A stretch of 64,000 bases of DNA, from the NCBI GenBank assembly GCA_963575745.1, contig CAUYUJ010014322.1, forward strand, positions 62,001-126,000, given 5' to 3'. Below, one piece after another: positions 10,701 through 20,793 of the stretch (position 1 is its first letter; each line of letters starts with the position of its first letter). The notes beneath the pieces are model-generated. The model saw only the letters and a program-made list of their open reading frames with translations. It had not been told where the DNA came from and did no database searches. Source of the DNA: Prorocentrum cordatum. Its lineage: Eukaryota; Sar; Dinophyceae; Prorocentrales; Prorocentraceae. Position numbers and translations under genes: made by a program.

Positions 10701-11599
10701 ACGCCGGCCCGTCTGTCGCGTTTGTCGAGGGGCGCCCCGGGGCGGGCGGGCGCGGGCGCGCCGGCCATGCGCGGCCACTGCCGCCACCGCCGCCTTTGCC
10801 CCAGCCTCTTGTGCTTTTGTTGTCATGATCGTCTTTGTTGTTTGCAAGACTCGCTGTCCGGCGGCGCACCTCTCGTGCGACTGTTGGGGAAGGGGTCCAT
10901 GTCCAGCCCCTGCTCCGCGCTCTGGTTGGCCCGGGGGCGGGGCTGGCCGTTGAGGCTTCAGGGCTTCTGGGCTCCAGCGTCGTTCGTGGCGTTCCCCCTG
11001 CTGTTGTGTGACGCGCACGATTATTGCTGCATCGTTTGTTCGCCATTTTTTTCTTGTTCCCCGTTCGCGGCACCGTCAATGACCGATCTCCTGTTCGACA
11101 CACATGCTTGCGTGCGGGCGTTTGTTTTGCATGAGTGTTTTGCCCTCTTGGTTCGCTCCCTCCGCGTGCACGCGCGTTCCCCCTCTCGCCTGCACGCGTG
11201 CCGGGTTGAACGCATTGGGGCGACGGGGACTTTGATGTGGAGGTCTGGCGTCGACACGTGCCTGCGCGCCCGTTGCTTCGCTGGCGCGCGTGGTCCATGC
11301 TCGTTGCTTGTGTCGCGCCTGCGTCGAGGCCTTGCCCGGGCTGCTCCATGCCGCCACGCAGCGTTGCCCCTGGCGCCGCGCCCGCCTGCGTGCATCGCAA
11401 AGCTCGCCCCGCGCCCTCTCCTTTTCGCCCCCCCCACCCACCTCCCCCCCCCCGCCCTGCCCCCCCCCCCCCCCCTCTCCCTGTCAATGCATGCGCATTC
11501 GCGTTGTCACGTGCCGCAGCGCTCGGCGCTGGGTGGGCCCGGCGCGGTCCCGCGCGCGCCAAAGGGCGGGGGGCCCACAGCAGGTCCCAAGATGGCTGC

Positions 11600-12190
11600 G
11601 CCCACATCTGCCGCCCCTACCCAGCACGCTTCGCGGCCACACAGGCAGCTCCACGTCAGGCCCCCGCGGCGGCGCCCACGCGCGCCCCCCCCCCCCAAGC
11701 GCCGCGCCGCGTGGCCCTTGGGACCTCCACCTGCGCCCCCAGCGGCGGTGCCCACACGCGCCCCCCTCGCCCGATGCAGCGCTTCGCGGCCTCATGGGCA
11801 GCTCCACATCAAACCCCAGCGGCGGCGCCAGCAGGCGCCTCCCCCACCGAGCATCGCGAGCCGCGGCCCCCGAGGGAGCCCCACCGCAGGCCCCAGTGAT
11901 GGCGCCCCCTACCCAGCATCGCGCAGCGTGGCTCCATAGGGGGCGCCACATAAGACCTCAGTGGCGGCGTCCACAGGCGTCTCCCCCGTCCAGGAATATG
12001 CTTCACTGCCCCATGGGGAACTCCATCTGCGACCCTAGCAGCGGTCTCCACGTGCGCACCCACCCCCCCGCCCCGCGCAACGTCGCGCGGCCTCAGAGGG
12101 AGCTCCACCGGCGCCCACGCGCGCCCCGCGCCCAGCAAAGCTTTTCAAGGCCCAGTAGGGAGCCCCACACAAGGCCCCGCTGGAAAGGTT
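11600..12190. repeat. GC-rich minisatellite of about 77 bp, imperfect
   Basis: An AGCTCCAC-like word recurs at about 11648, 11723, 11799, 11877, 11943, 12019, 12103 and 12160, each followed by a gcggcggcgcccac-like block and a C-run. Spacing is roughly 58-83 bp. It explains the long proline/alanine-rich open frames on both strands. Confidence 0.65.
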
Positions 12191-12194
12191 CGCA

Positions 12195-13445
12195 AGCGTC
12201 TTCCGCGCCCAGCACTGCGTTTCGCTGACAACCTGGAGCGACGCCAAACGCGACGCCCACAATGGCGGCAAGCACTGCAGAATACGTGTGGGTCCGTCGC
12301 CAGGTGTATTCTATACCGAAGCAACTTAAGGTACCTGGTCTTGCGGAAGGCTGCGAACTCAGCTTGAGCTGTGACGTTGTCGACGTCAGCTGCATGATGC
12401 AGCAAAACTGAACGGCGAGGTGCGAGGGGGGCGCGCAGGTCGACGGCTGCTCTCGCGACGGCGCCAAAGAGGACAGGGCGGGTCCAAAAGTACTCAGCGT
12501 TGCAGCTGACACACTGCGGAGCCTTCAACGAAAGATTATCATCGAGGGGCCATTGCAGTGAATCCCGTGTCAAGCGCACGGGGCAAGTTGATGTTAACGT
12601 CGCCGAAACCGATGCGATCGTAAAGTCGCATGCTGTACGAAAGGCAATGGTTCCTAGACTTGTCAGCCGGATGTGGCCGTCGCATTTCCTACCATCCACG
12701 AGCAACTTCTTGCGTTGCTAAATGGTCCGCGCGCCGAGGTGGGATTGCACCAAACTGCCAGACTCCCGTCGAAGGCCCCCCGAGTGGCCCCACTGCTGCC
12801 GGGGGAACACCCACTTGACACCCCGTTGTCCTTAGCGACGGGGCCAAACATGGTTTGCCAAAAACTTCTGCTCCTCGGCCCAGGTGGGTCGGCCAACGGA
12901 AGTCATAGGTCAGCCGCTGCGCCCCGAGGTAATGCGCTGAATGCCCCCGAGACTGCGCTGCGCATCGCCCCCGTGTCCTAGGCAGGACTGGGCGAGGGGG
13001 GCCCCCTCGCGCACCCGCTCTCTTTTCTTCTCCCCCGGGGAAGGGAACAGCGCGCGCGGGTGCACGGCGTAGTCCAGCAGTTTGAACCGCAGCCCGCCAG
13101 CTGGCATTGCACTTTCTCATCCATTGCCTTCCTGCTGAGGGCGCGACGGTGGCCGACCGAGCCGCCCACCTTGCCTGCGTGGGGGCCGCGGCGCGCCCCA
13201 CCTGTTTGCGCGTCGTCTATGAGTCTAGCTCGTCGCAACTGGCTGGAGGGGGGGGGCCGAGAGGCGGGCTAGTCCACGCGCACCTGTTGCGACTCAGTCT
13301 GCGCGGCACGCGCCGCCTGCGTCGTCCGCGCCCCCTCGCGGAGGGGGGCCGCGGGGGGTGCGCGGTCCGAGCGCGGCCGCGCCTCCGTCTCGCTTCGCCG
13401 ATTCCGCGGAGGACGAGACGGGCGGGGCCAGCAAAACGAAGGCCA
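12195..13445. other. No gene identified; weakly protein-like minus-strand frames
   Basis: A minus frame at 12145-12705 and another at 12910-13107 (containing LRFKLLDYAVHPRALFPSP) look less biased than shadow frames but match no family I know. They may be retroelement debris. The stretch 13240-13440 is GC-rich without features. Confidence 0.4.
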
Positions 13446-13449
13446 CCCT

Positions 13450-13657
13450 GTTTGTTGGTTTGTTTATGTGTTTGGTTGATTGGTTGGTTGGTTGGTTCTT
13501 TGATTGTGTGATTGTTTGTTTGCTTGTTTGTTTGTTTGTTTGCTTGTTTGTGCGTTTGTGTGTGTTTGTTTGTTTGCTTGCTTGGTTGAGTGATTGATTG
13601 CTTAATTGTTTGATCGTTTGTTTGTTTGTTTGTTCGCGCGTTTGTTTGTTTGTTCGA
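13450..13657. repeat. (GTTT)n microsatellite
   Basis: Imperfect tgtttgtttg repeat with ttggttgg and gattg interruptions. It directly abuts the copy of the 90-bp direct repeat at 13661. Confidence 0.9.
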
Positions 13658-13660
13658 TCT

Positions 13661-13750
13661 ATCGACACCGATGCTTTTCCCCGGCATCAAGGGGGCCAGG
13701 GGCGTTCCAGCCCACCAGGGGGCAGCCACGGGCACGACTCTGGCGGGCGC
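13661..13750. repeat. 90-bp direct repeat, distal copy
   Basis: Begins atcgacaccgatgcttttcc and ends near tggcgggcgc, nearly identical to 14213-14301. It lies downstream of the recombinase-like ORF. Position and spacing (552 bp) fit the downstream pair of split direct repeats of a YR retrotransposon, though this is not proven. Confidence 0.75.
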
Positions 13751-14212
13751 ACCTCCATCCGCGCCGACGCGGACGCCCCAGGAAGTGGGGGCTGGAAACG
13801 AAGTGCACCAAATGCGGCGCTCGCCCGACGGACTAAGCGAAAGAGCCCAGCCAGCGTGAGACCCCGAGCGGGGGCACTGGCGGCACCGCGCGCGCCTGCG
13901 CTGCCAGGCCCCGCCGCCTGCGGACCGTCGCCAGCACGGTGGCCACTGGCAACAAGTAGGAACGACGACCGCCGCGCCACTTGCGCTGCTGTGGGCGGCC
14001 CCCGCGCTGGGAACACACGCGCCCGCCGACGCGCACGCGAAGCCAGAACACACCGCACACACAGAGCGAGACAATGCACGACAGCGCCGCGCGCGATTTG
14101 CGCAGCAAGTACTCCACCCCGCCGCGGGGTACATGAGCGGATCAGGGGACCGGGTGCCTGCAGATCGCCCCTTGCACGAAAACCTTTGAATTCCTCCCAA
14201 TACGGTCTATCG

Positions 14213-14301
14213 ATCGACACCGATGCTTTTCCCCAGCATCAAGGGGGCCAAGGGCGTTCCAGCCCACCAGGGGGAGGCCACCAGCACGACACTGGCGGGC
14301 G
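14213..14301. repeat. 90-bp direct repeat, proximal copy
   Basis: Near-identical to 13661-13750 with a few transitions (for example ccccagcatc against ccccggcatc). It lies just beyond the 3' end of the recombinase-like ORF at 14389. Confidence 0.75.
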
Positions 14302-14388
14302 CGCCCCCACGGGGCAGGCCCCCTTGAAGCGGAGCGCGTTGCGGAAAGCGCGTGGAGAATATAATGCTGCTATTTTTCCGGGGCTCGT

Positions 14389-15321
14389 TTACGCGCAATT
14401 GGTCTCTTCGCCCACATCTGCGACAAGCTGCTGCGCCACACTTGCGGCGCCCCTTGCCGGTCGCTCGCGGGAGCTAGAAGCGAAACTGTCGATGCCTTCC
14501 AAGAAACGCTTCTTTGGCGCTGCCGGGCTGGTATTCGCGCAGGTGCTAGGCACAACATCTGCGGACTTCCATCCTCCTTGGGATTGGACGGCGCCCTGTG
14601 GCAACCGGGCGACGTGCACGCACCACTCGGCGCCGCCGCGGCGGAAGGAGTGGGAACTATCCGACGAATCGTGAAAATGAGCGCTGATGGTCTCACGCCA
14701 CGAAACGGCGCTGACCGGGCCTCGTTTGGCCCCAGTTGTCGCGCAGAACACATGCGTGGCAGCGGGGGCGTGTATACTTCGCCAAGCAATCCATTCCTTC
14801 AGAAATTTACCTGGCGCTACACCTGAAGTAGCATGTATCCAACGCCATTGGCCTGCCCCGCATGGGTCGTTCTTTTGCGACCGAATAGAGCACGCGATGT
14901 GGCCATCTTCCACCGCGACGTCAGCGGCAAGAATTTGGATTCCCTTGGCGGCGTCCATGGCGGCGTCGCGCAGTCCATCTGGCGCATCGGTCACAGAGCG
15001 TGCAAAAACTAATTCAGCCCACTCAGCTGCCGTGACGGCCCGTTTTCGGTCGGCGGCATGAGAAGCGCGCTTCTTCAGCCCGCGCCAGAAGTGCAAGGCC
15101 CGGGCGTCCCAACACAGCTCGAATCGATCGCTCAAGTTCTGGCTTTGGTGCCAGGCCCGGACCGCCGCCTTGTCGAGGCGGATCGCATTCCAATCTGCGC
15201 CGCCCATACTTGCAAACAGTATCATCAACTTGTCGGGCGAGTCCGCCGGGAGAAGAGAGGCGCCCACCTGCTGTTCCACGCCGTGCGCGCGCACCTTCAG
15301 CACGCACGCATGTGTGCGCAC
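14389..15321 (-). pseudogene. Tyrosine recombinase-like protein of the outer element
   Basis: Open for 310 codons without an obvious ATG. The C-terminal half has SSHSFRRGGA (about 14640-14670), the HxxR box of tyrosine recombinases, followed by QGGWKSADVV. Family members usually have Tyr a few residues after that point; here the sequence reads VPSTCAN, so the nucleophile seems lost. Upstream, SIRSQKNDPCGAGQWRW (about 14845-14890) fits the Lys beta-hairpin region. I cannot find the first catalytic Arg, so part of the core may be deleted. In YR elements this enzyme integrates a circular DNA intermediate without target duplication. This copy is probably inactive. Confidence 0.6.
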
Positions 15322-15399
15322 CGCGCTCTCCCTCCCACCCAGCCAGGAGGATGTCGTTCGCCTTCTGTCGCAACTCCGTTATGATGGCCAGGGCGGCCT

Positions 15400-16046
15400 G
15401 TGACGTAGACGCAGGCAATGCATTGTCTGGCAAAGGTGAGATTAGCGCTGACGCGCCCCTGGCGGCACTGCACAGGGACCGCGCTGGCGGCCGCGGACAA
15501 GCGCCGAAGGCCGGCTGCGCCATTCCGATGCCGGAAGAGGCGCGGAGAGAAGACCTGCGCCCCAAGGGATCGTCTCTTGGTTGCCGGGCGCTGGCAGAGG
15601 CACGCTCAACAAATGCATGTCAGCGATAATCTGAGCCAAGCCGGCTAGGGCGGACAGCCGGGGGGGGGCAAGGACGAGGAGGGAGCAAGGGAGGGGGGGG
15701 CAGAAGCGGGGGGGCGAGGGCGGGAGATGCCATGGGGTCGCGGGCACAGGGGCAAGCGAACTAAACGATCAAGAGTTCGAACCCACCTCGAGCTCAGCGG
15801 AGAGAATAGACAATGTGAGAGATGTGTTTTTCAAAGCGGGCCGGCGCGCACTACGCACGCACAGATGACGCGCGCCAGACCCACTGCGAGTTTTGCCCCG
15901 CGGGGTTCCTGTCGAGGCCGGGCCAGAAAAGTTGCAGACCCAGTTGAGGTCGCACTCTCCGCGCGCAGGCTGACTGCGCACAAAGGAGAAGGCAGGGAGC
16001 GGGGACGGGGCCCCCGAGGGAAAAAGCTCACCGCACAAGCCGCCCT
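15400..16046. other. No recognisable gene
   Basis: The segment between the recombinase-like ORF and the unknown ORF at 16047 is GC-rich, with a G-rich tract at 15659-15725. No domain is seen in any frame. Confidence 0.5.
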
Positions 16047-17558
16047 TCAGTCGCCGCACTTCTCGACCCAATGGTACGCGACGCGGCCGAACTTCTGGGC
16101 GCATTTCGGGCGCGGCGCGGCGGGCGCGCTGCCGAGGGCCACGCACTGCGCCCGGCTGCGCTGCACCACCGCCTTACTGTTCAGGAGGCAACGGCGGCAG
16201 CACGCCCCCATAATGCCCCTCATCGTTGCTTTCTCCTCGGCCGACGCCTGGAATTTAGCATCGGTAGCGGCTTGGATCGCCGCTGGCTGCTGTCTCCCCA
16301 TCATGCCTGAGAACTCCGCCGCGATGTCGGCGATCACGTCCTTGAGCTCCTTCTTCTTGGAGCCCACGCCCTTGCCCCCCGTAGTGGCCGCGGCGGGGGG
16401 CGGCGGCGGCGGGCAGCCGAAGTCGGCGCGCGGGGCACCGGTCGCCGCGGCAGCCCAGGGCCACTGCCCCCAGCGCCTTCGGAGCGGAACCGCTTGCGCG
16501 GCGGGCCGCCTGGCAAGCCGGAGGGGTCCGCGGTGACCGACGCCAGCGGAGGCCCAGCAGAGATGACGAACGGAGCGGCCGCCAGCCAGGACATGGCCAA
16601 GGACCAGTCACACTGGAGGCCCTTCTGAAGCATGATGTGCTCGAGCTCGCCCCGCGTGGTAGCCTTCTTGGCTCGGGGCGCCATGGCCTTTGCGGTTGCG
16701 AAGACCAGCGGCATCATCTCTGCTTTCTGTGCCGCAGCTGATTCTCGAGTAAAAGCCAAGTGCTTTCTTGGCAACCGGCGCCATCATCCTGTCGTTGTTG
16801 GAGGCGGCCTTGTCTGACATGCACGCTCGGAAACGGCCCGGGCCGCCCCCAAGCGTGGAGAGGCGCAGCTCCTTGAGCGAAGTCTTGGGGGCATTACGCA
16901 AGCTGATGGCTTGCTCGAGCTTCTCGGCCTCGGGGTTGTTAGGGTTCGCCAAACATACCTCGACTGCGTTAGCAGTCGCGGGGTTGTGCACGTGGCCGGC
17001 CGCGTTCGCGAGCCAATCCTTGTCGACGAACAGGCGGCGCCAAGCAGCAAGCCAATATTGAGGGTCCGTCTCACGCTCGCACTGGCGCCACGAGAACGCC
17101 ACGTCCAAGTCCCGGTCGGCCTTCTCGCACACCTGCAAGCGAGCCTCCGCGGAAGCCAAGCGCGCCTGGAGGTCATCGATGACCTTGCCCTGGTTCTCGG
17201 CGCCCTGCTGGAGCGGGTCGGCGGCCGCCGCGATAGCGAGCGGGATATCGCCGGCGCCGGTGGCAAGGTCTGCCTGCACGGCTGCCTTGACAGCGCGTGA
17301 AAACGAGCGCCATCCGGAGCGAGAGCCGCCTGGAGCCACGCAGTGGCGGCAGCCTAGCCGAAGACATCCTGGGCGACAGGGGTTGCCATGTTGCGGAAGC
17401 TGCGCGGGCGCGGAGCTGACCCGAAGTGGGTGCGCAAATAAGTTAGAGCACCGACAGCTGCGGCGCGCCGACGGCGACCCGAAAGGAGTCAGATGGCCCG
17501 CCGGACGACGCAGCGACGAAAAGAAGATGAGCACATGTTTTTTGGACCGGGCGCTCAC
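16047..17558 (-). pseudogene. Unknown retroelement-associated ORF in three frame segments
   Basis: Protein-like sequence runs 17558 to about 16760 in one frame, about 16760-16450 in a second (CDWSLAMSWLAAAPFVISAG), then 16367-16047 back in the first (ELKDVIADIAAEFSGMMG). The first segment has a likely coiled coil (AENQGKVIDDLQARLASAEA, about 17125-17185) followed by FSWRQCERETDPQYWLAAW and FRACMSDKAASNNDRMMAPV. No family is recognised. It lies between RNase H and recombinase of the outer element and may be an accessory or Gag-like product. Alternatively it is an unrelated gene with unrecognised introns at the frame changes. Confidence 0.4.
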
Positions 17559-17819
17559 TGTTTGAAAAGCAGAAGGATGGGCAAATCAGTCATCGGCGCG
17601 CGCATCCACCCTCCAACCGCCTCGGGCCGGGGCGCGCGAAAAAAGTCGGACCCGGCTGGCCAGCGAGCCCGTCGCATCAAGGGGCCCCGGGGTCTTCGAG
17701 AAACCAACGAGGCGCCTGGGCCGAAGAACGGGCCTGGTCACAAAATAAATCGCAATCAAACGGCCCGCATTGCCACATGAATTGCGCCACCACGCGGCGC
17801 CGGAAGACAGCGTCTCGGG

Positions 17820-18262
17820 ACGGGTGGTTATTCCAACGATCAGCAAACCGCGCGCCCCGGAACCCAGTCTGCGATCACGTTGGCTGGGCCAGCCAATTGC
17901 TCAGCTAAGCACCAACAGCCTGCAGCACGTTCCTCTCACTCGAGCTCCTCGGCCAGGTTAGCTAAGTCAATCTTTCGACTGGCCCGAAAATCAACATAAT
18001 GAACTGCCGCTGCGTTGTCGACTCGGAACACCACGAGCCAGCCGCACAGCCACGCAGCTTCGCGCTTCACGCATTCAGCGACGACGCAAAGCCCTTTATA
18101 ATAAATAAAATCCGACGTGGGAGCACGGCTCGAGATGTCAGCCAGCCAAGCGCCGGACCGCACAACACCGGCGTTGCACAGCTTGCAAGACAAACCGTGA
18201 AGTTTACTAGCGTCGATGTTAATCACGCGAAGGCAACCTCCAGCCCAGCTTGCCGGCAGCAT
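17820..18262 (-). pseudogene. RNase H domain of the outer YR element
   Basis: The frame contains RVINIDASKLHG (about 18190-18225) with the first catalytic Asp, and VVFRVDNAAAVHYVDF (about 17985-18030) with a further Asp in the DN context typical of DIRS-type RNase H. After a TGA at about 17936 the sequence LAGPANVIADW (about 17870-17905) resembles the C-terminal ADxxSR region. RNase H removes the RNA strand during reverse transcription. The domain follows the RT motif C segment with the usual order. The internal stop and frame changes mark it as decayed. Confidence 0.65.
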
Positions 18263-18539
18263 CGGCCGAGAGCACCTCGCGAAGTAAGTCTCGGCACTTC
18301 TCGCACTTGCTCTGCTCCACTAAAATCACATTCCGCACAAGGTGTCGAAGGCCCACCCCATCCAAAGTTTTCTCTGGGCGGGGGGCCTGAGCCCCGAAGG
18401 CTTTGTCGACACAGGAACGCCAATCTCAATGAAGAAACGGACTGCCGCATCAAATTCGCCCCAAGCCCCATCGGAGGAAGCGGCGGCACCGAAGGTATCG
18501 TCGACGAAATCAGTATGTAGTACGTGTTCGTGCGAATTC
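18263..18539 (-). pseudogene. RT palm C-terminal part (motif C) of the outer element
   Basis: Contains LHTDFVDDTFG with the catalytic DD encoded at 18497-18502, followed by a typical FDAAVRFFIEIGVPVSTKPSG. The frame continues the RT interrupted at 18540: RLLNSHEHVLHTDF here follows NRAILTEILRLL on the other side of the retroposed insert at 19346-19400. Confidence 0.75.
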
Positions 18540-18559
18540 AACAACCGCAATATCTCTGT
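18540..18559. repeat. Target-site duplication, left copy
   Basis: aacaaccgcaatatctctgt, identical to 19346-19365. Twenty base pairs, long for an LTR element or DNA transposon, typical of target-primed reverse transcription. Confidence 0.85.
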
Positions 18560-19345
18560 TTTTTTAAACAGCGCAATATTTTGGAGAGGGGGGGAAAGGG
18601 AAGGTCAGGGAACTCGCAAAGCACCACGTATCTCCAGTCCGACTGCCAGCCGCACGCAGCCTCACACAGCCTGCCAGGCCCGATACAAAAACCCTGGACT
18701 CGCACAGCGAGGAAAATGCATGCGCCACGGAATCGGTGCATCGAGGCAGGACCATTTGCACGAGGAGGAAAAAAAGAAACGTTTTATTCGAATGAGACGA
18801 AAGGATCATGGCGCTGCGCATGCATCACTCCCCATATATGGTCCCATCGACCACTTATACAATGAGGCCTCACACAACGGCACGAGAAAGGAAGACTCAC
18901 CATGCAAACTAAGTTAAAACTCGTGCGGCAGCATGGCCGATAGAACATATCCCCGGAATCCCATCAACTCAGAGGCGGAAGCGGGAGAGGAGGAGGAGAA
19001 GAGGAAGAGGGAGAAGAGGAGGAGAAAAAATGGAATGGACGCCAGGTCACAGCCCAAGGCTCCACTGGCGGGCCAAACACCCCAGAGCAGCACACGCAGG
19101 AGCAAGCAAGGAATCAAATTGAACGTCTAGGTATGTAGCATACCCGCGGCGCGCCGAGGCCACGAGAGGCGCCCACCCCCGCAAAAAAGGAGGGGCCGAG
19201 GCATCTCGGTGGGCGGGCGCCCCGGGCTGGGCACAAGGCCCGCCTGCAAAATTAATTAAACCACTCACAAGACCGACCAGCGCAGGAAGAGGAGGACGCG
19301 GGAGGCGAGGGGCGGGGAGACTGAGCCCAGCATCACTACCATCAT
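18560..19345 (-). mobile_element. 786-bp retroposed insert inside the outer RT gene
   Basis: It is bounded by 20-bp perfect duplications. At the left end the plus strand begins tttttt (18560-18565), which on the minus strand is a short poly(A) tail, so the insert reads 19345 to 18560. Its 5' end on the minus strand starts ATGATGGTAGTGATGCTGGG, then CTCAG, which aligns loosely with the dinoflagellate spliced leader (about 14 of 21 positions by eye, one gap). This suggests a retroposed, trans-spliced mRNA, or a SINE-like element. Internally a pyrimidine-rich stretch (plus-strand gaggaggagaagagga near 18985) and two short ORFs are seen; no product is recognised. Confidence 0.7.
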
Positions 19346-19365
19346 AACAACCGCAATATCTCTGT
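19346..19365. repeat. Target-site duplication, right copy
   Basis: Identical to 18540-18559. Removing the insert and one copy rejoins the RT peptide TEILRLL to NSHEHVL in frame. Confidence 0.85.
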
Positions 19366-19775
19366 GAGGATTGCCCGGTTGATGGCCGGCGCCAATTTGA
19401 GGCCGAAGGGGGGAATAAGTACCGGCCGTACTGGCACCGAGCAGGGGACCAGAAACCTAACCAGTTCGTATCTGCAGGGGCCACGCGCCAATTCAAGAAA
19501 GCGTCGGCCAGATCAATAACAAACATGTAACTACCAGGGCTGAACCTGGAGATTGCCAACGCCAGCGTGCCATACTGAACCGGTCTGTCCCGAAGAGCCG
19601 GGTTTTGCTGGCTCAGAGCGAGGTCCATGATAAGTCTGGCTTTGATCTTTTCCGCCTCTGGGATGTCAAACGGGAACCCCCCTTTGAACTGGATGACCAC
19701 GGAGCACGGGTCAACCTGAAGCGCACGTGGGCGAACCCCGGAAGGAAAGAATCCTACCTCCCCGATAATCTTGTC
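19366..19775 (-). pseudogene. RT palm N-terminal part (motifs A and B) of the outer element
   Basis: Contains IIGEVGFFPSG, KIKARLIMDL and motif A SYMFVIDLADAFLNWRV, with the catalytic Asp encoded at 19512-19514. It then continues after a C-run frameshift (near 19403-19408) as FPPFGLKLAPAINRAILTEI, the motif B-like FG..AP block. The upstream continuation is cut at 19775 by the end of the inner YR element. The rest of the N-terminal RT appears at 33371 onwards. Confidence 0.75.
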
Positions 19776-19998
19776 CGTTTAAGTGAGAAGGTGCCTGGCA
19801 GGATACCAAACAGTGAGAGCCCGAGGCGACGGAGCGACGCGGCGAGCACAAGCACTGTTCGGGCTCACTAGACAAATGACAGCAAAGGCAGCGGACGCGC
19901 GCGCCTTTTGGCGACATCAGGCGCACGCCGTCCTCCTCCTCTGAGCGCTAGGCCTCGGCTGAGGCCCAGCTGCGCCGCCGGCTGGCGGCCCCACGGCC
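19776..19998. repeat. Split direct repeat B2
   Basis: 223 bp, from cgttta to ccacggcc, matching 20201-20423 with scattered substitutions. It forms the outer 3' boundary of the inner YR element. Confidence 0.85.
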
Positions 19999-20072
19999 CG
20001 AACCGCTAGGCGGTCAATGCCGAGAAGAGAAAAAAGGACCCACGAAGGGCCAGGGAGGGCCTGGGAGGGAAG

Positions 20073-20204
20073 GGCCCGAGAAGGAACTTGATCCCCAAAG
20101 GGGCCGCGGAGGGGAAAGGGACAGAAAGCAGGAGAGACCCTTCCCCTCCCCAGGCACTTCCTCCCTGAAACCCTACGTTTTACGCATGCTCAAACTCTCA
20201 CGTT
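20073..20204. repeat. Split direct repeat A2
   Basis: From ggcccgagaaggaacttga to ctcacgtt, matching 33237-33370 except for a few substitutions and a two-base length difference. Confidence 0.85.
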
Positions 20205-20423
20205 TAAATGAGAAGGTGCCTGGCAGAAAACCAAACAGTGAGAGCCCGAGGCGACGGAGCGACGCGGCGAGCACAAGCACTGTTCGGGCCCACTAAACAA
20301 AAGACAGCAGAGGCAGCGAACGCGCGCGCCGTTTGGCGACATCAGGCGCACGCCGTCCTCCTCCGCTGAGCGCTAGGCCTCGGCTGAGGCCCAGCTGTGC
20401 CGCCGGCTGGCGGCCCCACGGCC
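20201..20423. repeat. Split direct repeat B1
   Basis: 223 bp partner of 19776-19998, located just downstream of the recombinase ORF and overlapping A2 by four bases (cgtt). Confidence 0.85.
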
Positions 20424-20793
20424 ACCCAGCTCCTCGCCCCCTCGGCGCCCGCGACTTGCGGGAGGTGCCGAACTGGGGCTCGCAGCTGGGCGCCTCTACC
20501 GCACAGCGCGTGGCCACCTTCACTACTCCTCGTGGGCCGGCGCCGGCGAACCGCCAGCCAGCCTCCCCCAACTCTCCTCGGGGACCGCACTGGCGGGACG
20601 CCCCGTCCTCCTCCACCTCTCCTCGGGGGCCGCACTGGCGGGACGCCCCTGCCCTCGTCCTCCTCGCTTCTGCCGTTCGTGGGAGGCGCCACTGCCCCCA
20701 GGCCACTGCCCCGGGACTGCGCACAATCCAGCACTCGCCTCCTCAGCGGTCGCACCCCACGGCGCACGTACTTAGAACTCCAGTCGCCTCCCT

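Noticed and set aside
10674-11939. A 421-codon plus-strand gene downstream of the leader-like match
   Set aside because: Composition is Cys/Arg/Pro-biased, it runs into the minisatellite and has no recognisable domain.
13661-14301. A small LTR retrotransposon or solo LTR pair
   Set aside because: Only 90 bp, no primer-binding site, no coding sequence between, no target duplication seen.
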